Source: Thermohalobaculum sp039030715
GTDB lineage: Bacteria; Pseudomonadota; Alphaproteobacteria; Rhodobacterales; Rhodobacteraceae
Assembly (NCBI GenBank): GCA_039030715.1
Contig: JBCCDU010000008.1
Coordinates: 14,487-78,486 of the forward strand
Direction of reading: 5' to 3'
DNA: 64,000 bases
Below the pieces are notes generated by a model, which saw only the letters and a list, made by a program, of their open reading frames with translations, searched no databases and was not told the origin of the DNA. Within the stretch, counting starts at the first letter, position 1. The number at the start of each line of letters is the position of its first letter. Positions 16,749 to 25,042 of the stretch are shown piece by piece. The position numbers and the translations under genes are program-made.

Positions 16749-19643
16749 ATGATCAACGTGCCGCGCTTCTGCCGGGCTTTGCTGATGGCCGCGATGGCAT
16801 CGACTGGGTTTCTAGCCTCCGGCGTTCAAGCGGCCGAGAAGGCCGAAGCGCATTTCGTCGTACGTGACCGGGTGATCGCACCGGATCCGGGCGCTTTCAC
16901 CGCCACCATCACCGGCATCGGAAACGGCGGGCGGATGCTTCGCAATGGATCGGGGTTCGAGCCTGCGATCTACCGCACCTCTTTCACGGTGACGGAGAGT
17001 GCAGCAAACCGGATCATCGCCGGGCAGGCGGCGTTGTCGAATTTCGACAGCCTGCGCAGTGGGACCCTGGATGGCGCCTCGGTCCAGGTGCTGCGGCTGG
17101 AGAACCGGGCCTTTCGCCTGATCCGCCGCGATACCGTGCGCGACGGTGGTTCCCATGCCAGCGGCTGGGTGAATGCGCTGCCGTTCAAGCGGGTGATCCC
17201 GGGCAAGGCGACGCGTCATGTGTTCGACTGGGATCGGTGGAATCGGCCCGATGCGCCCTATCATTTCATGCTGCGCGCTGTCAGTTCGACGGGCGAAGTA
17301 TCTCCACCTTCGAACCCTATCGCGGTGCGCAGCCCGGCGAAACTGCGCAAACAGCCCGGCAAACCCGCGCGTCTGATCAAGTTCGAGGCAGGCGAGGAGG
17401 GGATCTTCACCGCACTCTCCGGCGATCTGACCGCGCCTACAAATCTTCGTGCCAAGGTCAAGGCCAACGGGCGTCTGTCGCTGCAATGGGACGCCGCCGA
17501 TGGCGATGTCGTCGGCTATATCCTCTATCGCTCAGATCTGCCGCCGGAGGAGCATCGCGGGTTCTATCTGGACCTGGCGGGCGAGGGCGAGGCACTGCGC
17601 ACCGGCGATCTGGTGATCCTGTCGAAGAGATTTACGACGACCTCGCGATTGAAATACCACACCAACCGGGTCTGGAAGGCCGAAAAGGCCAGTGGCCTGT
17701 TCCGCCCCTCGATGCTGGACTTCTTTCCCGATGAGGATCCGAATCGGACCTGGCGACTGGCAGCGCATCCTGCCGATACACCGGTCAGCGAGCCGGGCGA
17801 GACCTTTCTGGAACTGACGCTGGGGCCCCGGGCCAAAGCGCGGATCGGCATGGCGACAAACTCCGGCCTGGCGCAGGAATTTCTGCCCGTGCTGGACCCC
17901 GATGCGACCTATCGGATGGAAGCCTGGATGAAGGCGGACACGCCCATGGGGGTGCGTTTTGCGTTGGGGGGCTTTCACGGAAAACAGCCGAACAAAGTGC
18001 CGCCCGCGCGGTTCGAGGTGACCGAGAACTGGGAGAAATACACGATCGAATTCTCGCCCAAAGCGCTGGCACCGGGCAAGGCGCCGGGTCAGATGCATCT
18101 GTCGGCGATGGGGCCCGGCACGCTCTCGGTCGACAATTTCCGCGTCTATCGCGCAGATGCGCCCTATCTGGATCTGCTGCCAGAGCAGTATGAGTGGCTG
18201 GCTGCCTCGGGCATGTCGGCGCTTCGCACCCATGCCTTCGTCAAGACGCGGCGAAGCACCTATGACTTGGCGCAGCTCACCGATCCGGGTGGATTGCCGA
18301 GCGGGACACAATCGCAGAACTCGCTGCCGCAGACGCTGGCCGTCGTCGAGAGGGCGGGCATGAACCCCTGGCTGCAGGTCGAGATGCATTTCACGCCGCA
18401 GGAATGGCTGGGCCTGGTGGAATATCTCGCCGCACCCTTCGATCCGGCAGTCGATGATGCGACCTCGAAACCCTGGGCGGCGAAGCGGCATGCGCAGGGA
18501 CGCACCGCGCCCTGGACCGAGGCGTTCGACCGGATCTATTTCGAACTGGCGAACGAGACCTGGAACCGCCTGTTCGCCCCCTGGACGTTCAGGCCAATGA
18601 CGGATGCGGCGACCGGGGCCAATCTGCGCCGGGGCGCCGTCTATGGCGCATTTCAGGAATATGTGCTGGGCATTCTGCGTCAGAGTCCCCATTGGCCCGC
18701 GCTGGAGGGCAAGCTGACCACCGTGGTTGGCGGATGGGAGGCGCGAAAGTTCGGCCGCGATGCCGCCGCGAACTCGCCCGGTACGGATATCCTCAGCGTC
18801 GGGGCCTATATCGGCGGATGGGAGGCGAAGGAGGCCAATACCGGCGAGACGCCTGAGGACTTCTTTCGCCTGCTGACCCATGTGCTGCAATGGGGCCGAC
18901 CGGTGGCGCGGCGCCACGCGGCGGAGGCGCGCGAAATCGCGACCAAGCGGGGGCACCCATTGACGCTCGGCACCTACGAGGCGGGACCCGGCTATGCTCT
19001 CAACGGTTTGAATGGCGCGAAGATCAGCGCGGAGGAGGCTGCAGCGCAGGAGCGGGTGATGAAAAGCCTCGCTTCCGGCAGTGCCACCCTGGATGCTTTC
19101 CTGATGCGCGCGGTCGAGGGGTTCAGCCTGCAGAACTTCTTCACCTTCGGTCCGGGGCCGCGCTGGCGCTCTCATGCGGTGGCCCATCGCGGGGTTCATG
19201 CCCACCCGCCCTGGACGCTGCTGTCGCTCTTCAACACCGCGGCGCTTGGGGATTTTCTGGAGGTCGAGACCCGCGAGGTGCCGCGCGCCGATCTGCCGGA
19301 GGCGCGTCGCCGCCAGGCGGTGGAGGATGCGCCCTTGATCGGCGCCTACGCCACTCGGCAGGGCGACCGGATGGCGCTGATCCTGATCTCGCGCCAGGTG
19401 CCGGGATACCCCCGGCGCGGTTCGAGCGGTGAGAGCCGCGTGCGGGTCGATCTGCCGTTCTCGCGCGTATCCGGCATCCGGCGCTTTGAAATGACCGGTG
19501 ACTATGACACGCACACGCTAGAGGCCGAGGCCGTCCGCGTGGTCGAAACCGAACTGCCCGGCGGCGACGTCGCAGGTTTTACCATCGAGAACCTGCGCCC
19601 GGGAGAGACCCTGATCTATGTCTTCGACGGAGTCGCTCGCTAA
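16749..19643 (+). CDS. Secreted glycoside-hydrolase-like protein with fibronectin III domain
   Basis: 964 residues from ATG 16749 with GAAGGAG upstream. A signal peptide (1-30, ending GVQAAE) is followed by a beta-rich region, a fibronectin type III-like module (about 227-265, TAPTNLRAKVKANGRLSL), a jelly-roll carbohydrate-binding-like region (about 345-470, ending GTLSVDNFRVY) and a TIM-barrel-like part (about 475-800). In the barrel ELANETWN places E603 after Asn, the signature of the acid/base in clan GH-A enzymes, and GTYEAGPG places E744 as a candidate nucleophile. Such an enzyme in the periplasm or outside could trim or depolymerise the locus polysaccharide. The gene lies between the Wzy- and Wzx-like genes. 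The exact GH family is not recognised. Confidence 0.7.
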   Translation: MINVPRFCRALLMAAMASTGFLASGVQAAEKAEAHFVVRDRVIAPDPGAFTATITGIGNGGRMLRNGSGFEPAIYRTSFTVTESAANRIIAGQAALSNFDSLRSGTLDGASVQVLRLENRAFRLIRRDTVRDGGSHASGWVNALPFKRVIPGKATRHVFDWDRWNRPDAPYHFMLRAVSSTGEVSPPSNPIAVRSPAKLRKQPGKPARLIKFEAGEEGIFTALSGDLTAPTNLRAKVKANGRLSLQWDAADGDVVGYILYRSDLPPEEHRGFYLDLAGEGEALRTGDLVILSKRFTTTSRLKYHTNRVWKAEKASGLFRPSMLDFFPDEDPNRTWRLAAHPADTPVSEPGETFLELTLGPRAKARIGMATNSGLAQEFLPVLDPDATYRMEAWMKADTPMGVRFALGGFHGKQPNKVPPARFEVTENWEKYTIEFSPKALAPGKAPGQMHLSAMGPGTLSVDNFRVYRADAPYLDLLPEQYEWLAASGMSALRTHAFVKTRRSTYDLAQLTDPGGLPSGTQSQNSLPQTLAVVERAGMNPWLQVEMHFTPQEWLGLVEYLAAPFDPAVDDATSKPWAAKRHAQGRTAPWTEAFDRIYFELANETWNRLFAPWTFRPMTDAATGANLRRGAVYGAFQEYVLGILRQSPHWPALEGKLTTVVGGWEARKFGRDAAANSPGTDILSVGAYIGGWEAKEANTGETPEDFFRLLTHVLQWGRPVARRHAAEAREIATKRGHPLTLGTYEAGPGYALNGLNGAKISAEEAAAQERVMKSLASGSATLDAFLMRAVEGFSLQNFFTFGPGPRWRSHAVAHRGVHAHPPWTLLSLFNTAALGDFLEVETREVPRADLPEARRRQAVEDAPLIGAYATRQGDRMALILISRQVPGYPRRGSSGESRVRVDLPFSRVSGIRRFEMTGDYDTHTLEAEAVRVVETELPGGDVAGFTIENLRPGETLIYVFDGVAR

Positions 19644-21004
19644 CCCAACATCATCCAGATGCCGAGCGTCAGCGGATAGCAGAGCGCCAGAGCCACCCAC
19701 ATATGCGGCAACAGCCGGCGCAGCGGTGGATAGAGCATCTGCAAAGCGACAGCGGGGATGGCGCTGAGCGCGAAAGCCAGGATCGCGGTCTCGAACCCGA
19801 AAAGGTGATACGCCACATAGATCGAGGCAATCGCGCTGAGCCCCGCCACCGTCTGCGCGAAAGCCGCGTATCGCGAATCGCCGGTGCTGACGATGTATTC
19901 GCGCAGCGGGATGAACATCAGCATGATCAGACGGAACGCCAGAAAGGGCAGCAGCAGCCGGGCATCAAGATAGGCCGCTGGATAAAGCTGCTCGATCACC
20001 CAGCCGCCGAGGAAGTAAAGTGCCGTGAAGATCGCAAAGGTCAGGCAGCCAAAGGTCCATAGCGCTTTGCGAAACGCAGGCCCGATGCGCCCGGGGTTCT
20101 CGCGCATCACGGCGCTAAAGGCGGGGATGAATACCGAACTTCCAATCATCTGCAGGATCTGCACGCCCAACTCCACCCAGACCATCGCGATCGCGTAGAG
20201 GCCGAACAGCTCCTTGTCGACCAGCGCGCCAAAGATCAGTCGGTCGCTGTAGGCCGCGAAGTACCCGCCGATCGACGCGATGATCATCCACTTGCCGAAG
20301 GACCACAGCTCGCGCATCTCGCCGGGATCCCATCGCAGCGCCATGCGGGGTCCTGGAAAGATGTTATGCGACAGGATCGCCCGGGTGATCGCCCGCACGG
20401 CCAGCCCGGCGGCCAGCGCCCAGACGCTGGGATAGATCAGGCCGATTGCAATCATCGCACTGACGCCCGCGGCCTGAGATATCAGCTCCGACAGCTTGAC
20501 CCGGGCCAGGCGCATCCGTCTGCGGGCCAGCAGAACGGTGGTCGACTCGAAACCGCGGGCCAGGATCGCAATCGCCGCGATACAGAGCAGCCCCGGCAGA
20601 CGCGGATCGGCATAGACCGTATCTGCGCCTGCATAGACCGGCCCCAGAAACAGAACCGCCAGTGCCAGCAGCAGCATGACCAGTGTCAGTAATGCGCCGC
20701 GCATGATCTGCACGGTCCAGACCACGCGCAGGAAGCGCGGCTGTTCGCCCTTCTCGCTGCGCATCACGCTTTGGGTGAAACCTACCTCGGAGATCAGCGA
20801 GAGCCCGATATGCAGGGCCGTGACAGTCGCCATCAAACCAAATGCCTCGGGCGCCACCAACCGTGCCATGATCAGATTGCCCGCCAGCCTGATTGGATAT
20901 CGCATCCCCAGCCCCGCGACGTTCCACAAGCTGGCATTCAGCGCCCGCTCGCCCAGCGAGGCCGGGTTGCGGATCACCTTTGTCAGCTTGTCGATCATCG
21001 GCAT
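19640..21004 (-). CDS. Polysaccharide flippase (Wzx, MOP/PST superfamily)
   Basis: 454 residues with about twelve predicted membrane helices. The N-terminal part (SLWNVAGLGMRYPIRLAGNLIMARLVAPEAFG, about 26-56) matches the start of lipopolysaccharide/exopolysaccharide flippases of the PST family. The protein would move undecaprenyl-linked repeat units across the inner membrane. GAGGATCC precedes the ATG. It is convergent with the hydrolase gene, sharing four bases at the stops, and 18 bases downstream of the neighbouring glycosyltransferase on the same strand. It is thus the last gene of a five-gene minus-strand unit (24970 to 19640). Confidence 0.87.
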   Translation of the reverse strand: MPMIDKLTKVIRNPASLGERALNASLWNVAGLGMRYPIRLAGNLIMARLVAPEAFGLMATVTALHIGLSLISEVGFTQSVMRSEKGEQPRFLRVVWTVQIMRGALLTLVMLLLALAVLFLGPVYAGADTVYADPRLPGLLCIAAIAILARGFESTTVLLARRRMRLARVKLSELISQAAGVSAMIAIGLIYPSVWALAAGLAVRAITRAILSHNIFPGPRMALRWDPGEMRELWSFGKWMIIASIGGYFAAYSDRLIFGALVDKELFGLYAIAMVWVELGVQILQMIGSSVFIPAFSAVMRENPGRIGPAFRKALWTFGCLTFAIFTALYFLGGWVIEQLYPAAYLDARLLLPFLAFRLIMLMFIPLREYIVSTGDSRYAAFAQTVAGLSAIASIYVAYHLFGFETAILAFALSAIPAVALQMLYPPLRRLLPHMWVALALCYPLTLGIWMMLG

Positions 21005-21022
21005 GGATCCTCGGCGCGGGCG

Positions 21023-21970
21023 TTACTTGTATTCGATCAGCCTGGCTTGGTGTCGGCGAAGCCGCCCCAGCCAATACCCTAAAATTCCCAGCATCTCTGC
21101 GAATTTCCCGATCGTCAGAAAGAATGCCTGGACCCAATCGCCGCTTCGCAGACCCAGACGCAGGATTTGCAGGGGATAGGCCAGCAGAAGGAGCCAGCCC
21201 CATGGCGTGATCGCTGCCGCGAGCACTGTAACCACCGGCAGACCCAGACCCCACAGCAGTGCGCGGCGGGTCTCCACCACGCCATGGCGTTCCGGCGGGC
21301 CACCGTGCATCGCGGCCCCCTCGGCAAAGGCATGGCCTGCCCGCCTGCTGCGGATCCACCATTGGCCGAAGCGGGTCATCGCGGCATCGTGCAGCGTCAT
21401 CTCGGCCTCCAGTCGCCAGATTTCCCAACCGCTTTTGCGCAGGCGGACGCAAAGCTCCGGTTCCTCGCCAGCGATCAGGGTGGGGTTGTAATCTCCCACT
21501 TCGTCGAGTGCTGCCATCCGCATGAGTGCGTCACCGCCACAGGCCCGTGCCAGACCCACGGGCGTATCCCATTCCAGATCGCACAGGCGGTTATAGGTAC
21601 TGGCATCCGGATACCGCTCGCGCCTGCGACCGCAGGCAACGGCGGCTTTCGGATGGTCACGCAGAAAGGCATGGGCCGTCTCGACCCATCCCGGCTGAAC
21701 CGCGCAATCGCCATCGACGAATTGTACGAATTCAGGCGGCGTTCCGCCTTCGCGTAACCGCGCAAGCCCTGCATTGCGCGCGCGGGCGGCGGTGAAGGGC
21801 TCGTTCATGTCCAACGCAACCACATCCGCCCCCGCACCTTGCGCCGCCGCGATGCTGCCATCGGTCGAGCCTGAATCGACATAGACCACATTGGAGATCC
21901 CGCTTAGCGAGGCGAGGCACCGCACCAGCCGCTCCCCCTCGTTGCGCCCGATGACGACGGCGCCGATCAC
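21023..21970 (-). CDS. Family 2 glycosyltransferase
   Basis: 315 residues, GTG start overlapping the upstream sulfotransferase stop (GTGA), so translation is coupled. The GT-A motifs are GAVVIGRNEGERLVRCLASL at the N-terminus, VDSGSTDGS, and the metal-binding DGD near residue 90. Two hydrophobic helices near the C-terminus (about 240-265 and 285-300) suggest membrane association, as in transferases acting on lipid-linked sugars. It belongs to the same minus-strand unit as the flippase, a sulfotransferase and two more transferases. Confidence 0.85.
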   Translation of the reverse strand: MIGAVVIGRNEGERLVRCLASLSGISNVVYVDSGSTDGSIAAAQGAGADVVALDMNEPFTAARARNAGLARLREGGTPPEFVQFVDGDCAVQPGWVETAHAFLRDHPKAAVACGRRRERYPDASTYNRLCDLEWDTPVGLARACGGDALMRMAALDEVGDYNPTLIAGEEPELCVRLRKSGWEIWRLEAEMTLHDAAMTRFGQWWIRSRRAGHAFAEGAAMHGGPPERHGVVETRRALLWGLGLPVVTVLAAAITPWGWLLLLAYPLQILRLGLRSGDWVQAFFLTIGKFAEMLGILGYWLGRLRRHQARLIEYK

Positions 21971-22812
21971 AGCGTCTCGAAATTGGCGCAGGTTTCGATG
22001 GCCGTGTTGCTCGGAAACATCTGCCGCAACTCGGCAAAATCGCGGGAGAAGACCTGCGCCAACTCGCGGGTGACCGCTTCGCCCAGCTCGGGCCGCTCGC
22101 GCATTTGATAGCGGGATTTGACCTTATCGCGGAAACTCCTTGGCACCAGCGTGCGACGCAGCGCGGTCGCTACCGGGTTTTGCACAATGATGTCGTAGAG
22201 AGGGAAGCGCCGGATCCGCTCCTCCGAGGCATTCATCTGGTTGATATCTGCCTGCCAGGACACTTCGCCTTCGACGCCGATGAATTCCGCGATCTTTTGC
22301 AATTCCGCCCCCTGCATGGTTTGCAGGATTTCGAGCGAGGTGAGATAGATCCGTTCTACCCCGAACGTCTTGACATAAGGGGCGATCTGCATGGCATAGC
22401 GGCCATAGGCGACCAGTTCGGGATGAAAGGTCACCGCATCGCGCAGGCTCACATCGATCTCGCCCATGGTCCAGTCGTGGATGTAGTGCGAGACCAAACG
22501 CTCCAACGGATTGCGGATGACATAGATCAGCTTGGGCTCCGGCACGGCTTTGGCCAGCCGTGCCACGGTGTCCGGATGGGTGGGCATTTTGGTGTAGTGC
22601 GTGCTGGCCTCGCCCTTCAGATCGTCCGGTCCGGCAGCTTCGAACAGGGCGTCGTACCACTCCATCCCCTTGGCATAGATCGCGTCGTCACTGAAGAAGT
22701 TCGGCTCCTTCGGTGTCGACATGAAAATGCCGTCCTGCGCAGCCAGTTGCGCCTGCAGCGTGCTGGTGCCGCATTTCATCGCGCCGATGATCAGAAAGTC
22801 CGGCCGCGCCAT
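21967..22812 (-). CDS. Sulfotransferase domain protein (heparan-sulfotransferase-like)
   Basis: 281 residues. FLIIGAMKCGTSTLQAQLA at the N-terminus (about 6-24) is the PAPS-binding loop, KEPNFFSDD follows, and YVIRNPLERLVSHYIHD (about 103-119) is the 3'-phosphate-binding motif with the Arg-Ser pair. This layout is the one of sulfotransferases that act on glycans. It is embedded between two glycosyltransferases with a 4-base overlap on one side and 3 bases on the other, so it is very likely part of polysaccharide assembly. It is the second sulfotransferase of the locus and is different in sequence from the one at 14157. Confidence 0.87.
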   Translation of the reverse strand: MARPDFLIIGAMKCGTSTLQAQLAAQDGIFMSTPKEPNFFSDDAIYAKGMEWYDALFEAAGPDDLKGEASTHYTKMPTHPDTVARLAKAVPEPKLIYVIRNPLERLVSHYIHDWTMGEIDVSLRDAVTFHPELVAYGRYAMQIAPYVKTFGVERIYLTSLEILQTMQGAELQKIAEFIGVEGEVSWQADINQMNASEERIRRFPLYDIIVQNPVATALRRTLVPRSFRDKVKSRYQMRERPELGEAVTRELAQVFSRDFAELRQMFPSNTAIETCANFETL

Positions 22813-22815
22813 GCT

Positions 22816-23787
22816 TTATCCCTCGTCCGGCGCCCGCCGGTCCCCCAGCGGATCGCGGTAGTTGATCCAGATATCCCGGGCCTCGTTCTGATTGGCGGCT
22901 GGGACGGGTTTGCCCAGCAGCCCGCGCATCGCGGCGATTGAGCGCCCCAAATGCCACGCAAGATTGGCAGCAGTGAGGCCCAGCCGCCCGTGAAGCCGGA
23001 AAAGCACCCTCGTGCGCGCGGCATAATAGTAGCCGGGCAGACGTTTACGCGCTGCGACGAGCGCTTTCACCGGCGCGCTGCCGCCACGGAAATGCACCAC
23101 GCGAGCCTGGGGGCAGGGCAGGATACGCCAGCCCGCGCTGCGGGCGCGCCAGCAGGTGTCGGTGTCTTCGAAATAGAGGAAATAACCCTCGTCCATCATA
23201 CCGATCCGGTCGAGCATTCTCGCATTCAGCAGAACGCAGGCGAAGCTGACCCATTCGATCGCATCCGGAGAGGGTGCGGTGCCGAGCGAGACGTTCCAGC
23301 GCCGCAGCAACCTGGTGACGATCCCAGTGCGTGCGCCGCGGATCAGCTCGCTGAACGGGGTCGGGAAGCGAAAGGTGCTGATCTGAGGCGTGCCGTCCGG
23401 GTCCTCCAACCTGGGCGCGATCAGGCCATGATCGGGATGCTTCTCTGCCGCCTCCATAAAGGCTGCGAGGCAGCCCGGGCGCAATTCCGCGTCGCTGTTG
23501 AGGATCAGGTAGTGACCCGCTCTCGCGAAATTCATTCCCTGGTTATGCCCGCCGGAGAAGCCCGTATTCCCGGGTGAGCGGACCAGGCTGACAGGGCTGT
23601 CCCGTGCTGCGATCCACTCCGCGATCTGATCGGCTGATCCGTCGCCGGAGGCATTGTCGACCACCACTACATGGCCCCGGATCTTGCCCATATCCGCCAG
23701 TACCGAGGCGACGCAACGGATTGTCATGTCGCCCGTGCGGTAGTTGATGATCGACACCACCAGGTCGAGCGGCTCAGTCGGCGGCAT
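22816..23787 (-). CDS. Family 2 glycosyltransferase (rhamnosyltransferase-like)
   Basis: 323 residues. Motifs are VVSIINYRTGDMTIRCVASV, VVVDNASGDGSADQI, the GGHNQGMNFA loop and LNSDAELRPGC (DxD-like metal site, about residues 95-105), then WVSFACVLLNARML and EDTDTCWRARSAGW, typical of the WcaA/RfbF-like subgroup often annotated as rhamnosyltransferases. It overlaps the upstream transferase gene by 14 bases. It acts in the cytoplasm on lipid-linked intermediates. The donor sugar is a guess. Confidence 0.86.
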   Translation of the reverse strand: MPPTEPLDLVVSIINYRTGDMTIRCVASVLADMGKIRGHVVVVDNASGDGSADQIAEWIAARDSPVSLVRSPGNTGFSGGHNQGMNFARAGHYLILNSDAELRPGCLAAFMEAAEKHPDHGLIAPRLEDPDGTPQISTFRFPTPFSELIRGARTGIVTRLLRRWNVSLGTAPSPDAIEWVSFACVLLNARMLDRIGMMDEGYFLYFEDTDTCWRARSAGWRILPCPQARVVHFRGGSAPVKALVAARKRLPGYYYAARTRVLFRLHGRLGLTAANLAWHLGRSIAAMRGLLGKPVPAANQNEARDIWINYRDPLGDRRAPDEG

Positions 23788-24970
23788 GGGTGAAAAGCTC
23801 TTTCAGACGTAACGCATTGGCGTGCAGGTCGTGGTGCCGTTCGATCCGTGTGCGGCCCTCTCGGCCCAATTTGCTTAGCGTCTCGGGGTCCGCCGCCATC
23901 GCTTCAGCCAACGCACGAGCCAGGTCGGGTTCCGAACTTGCGGGCACGATCCAGCCGCAGCCGCCGTCGACCAGCTCTGGGATGCCTGCGATATAGGTAG
24001 TGATGACCGGGCGGCCCAGCGCCAGTGCTTCCATGATCACGATGGGCAGGCCCTCGGCGAAGCTTGGCAACAGCATGGCGCGAGCGGTGGAGAGGTGATG
24101 GCGCACCTCGGCATTCGACTGCCAGCCGAGCAGGTTGATGCGGCTGGAAAGGCCGCGCTTCGCGATCTCGGCCTCGATATCCGCGCGGCTTTCGCCATCG
24201 CCGATCAGCGTAACCGTCAGCTCGGGGTGATCCATCAGCACGCTCTCGACTGCTGCCGGGATCAGCACTTGGCCCTTCTGCGGACAAAGCCGACCGACGC
24301 AAACGATATTGGAGCCGAAGGGCGCTTCGGAGACGGGAAAGTCGCTCAGATCCAGGCCGCAGCGCACGATCTCGACCTTGTGCCAGGCCTCCATCCCACC
24401 CGCCTGGATCAACGTCCGGCGGGCGAAGTAGGAGATCGCGACGACAAAGGTCGCATGTTGGATCTTGAGCGCCAGACTGCTGGACCCTGGATCCACAAAC
24501 TCGTCCGGGCCATGGGCCGTGAAGCTATAGCTTGGCCCACCCATCAGGTGGCAGAGCATCGCGACGGCTGCCGAATTGGTCGAGAAATGGGTGTGAATGT
24601 GCGCAATTCCGTCGGCCTGAGCGTGACGTTTCAGGGTGACGGCCTCCAGCAGATAGGCGCTGTGCCGGATGACGCCGCCGCCCGCGTTGCGGATCAGGCG
24701 GAGCCAGGGGCCGAGGCCGCGCAGGACGCCCAGCGGATCACGCAGAAGTTCGGTAAAAAACGCCGTGAACAAGCCTGCCGCCTGGCTGCTCAGCAGATAA
24801 CGGGTCCGGGCCTGCTCATCTCGGTCCGCAGGGTCTACCAGGTCATGATCCCAATGCCGGATGGCATAGCGCTGGACGTGCAGCCCCAGCGCCTCCAGCG
24901 CCTGGATCTCGCGCCGGATGAAGGTGCCGCTGGTCACCGGATAGGTGTTCATCAGATAGCCGATCTTCAT
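23774..24970 (-). CDS. Family 4 (GT-B) glycosyltransferase
   Basis: 398 residues, first gene of the minus-strand assembly unit. The C-terminal nucleotide-binding half shows IVCVGRLCPQKGQ, VTLIGDGESRADIE and the EX7E motif FAEGLPIVIMEAL, which together define GT4 retaining transferases. The N-terminal acceptor half begins MKIGYLMNTYPVTSGTFIRRE. It probably adds one sugar of the repeat unit. A 72-base gap separates its start from the end of the RND pump gene on the same strand. Confidence 0.88.
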   Translation of the reverse strand: MKIGYLMNTYPVTSGTFIRREIQALEALGLHVQRYAIRHWDHDLVDPADRDEQARTRYLLSSQAAGLFTAFFTELLRDPLGVLRGLGPWLRLIRNAGGGVIRHSAYLLEAVTLKRHAQADGIAHIHTHFSTNSAAVAMLCHLMGGPSYSFTAHGPDEFVDPGSSSLALKIQHATFVVAISYFARRTLIQAGGMEAWHKVEIVRCGLDLSDFPVSEAPFGSNIVCVGRLCPQKGQVLIPAAVESVLMDHPELTVTLIGDGESRADIEAEIAKRGLSSRINLLGWQSNAEVRHHLSTARAMLLPSFAEGLPIVIMEALALGRPVITTYIAGIPELVDGGCGWIVPASSEPDLARALAEAMAADPETLSKLGREGRTRIERHHDLHANALRLKELFTHAAD

Positions 24971-25042
24971 GCGGCTCCCGTCCCGTCATGGCTCGGTCGT
25001 CTGGTAAGCGGTGGTGGGGGCTGCGCGCAACCCCCACCGAAC

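Noticed and set aside
17532..19514. 660-residue open frame on the minus strand opposite the hydrolase-like gene
   Set aside because: Arg/His/Pro/Gln-rich translation with no domain. The sense strand has a signal peptide and recognisable modules.
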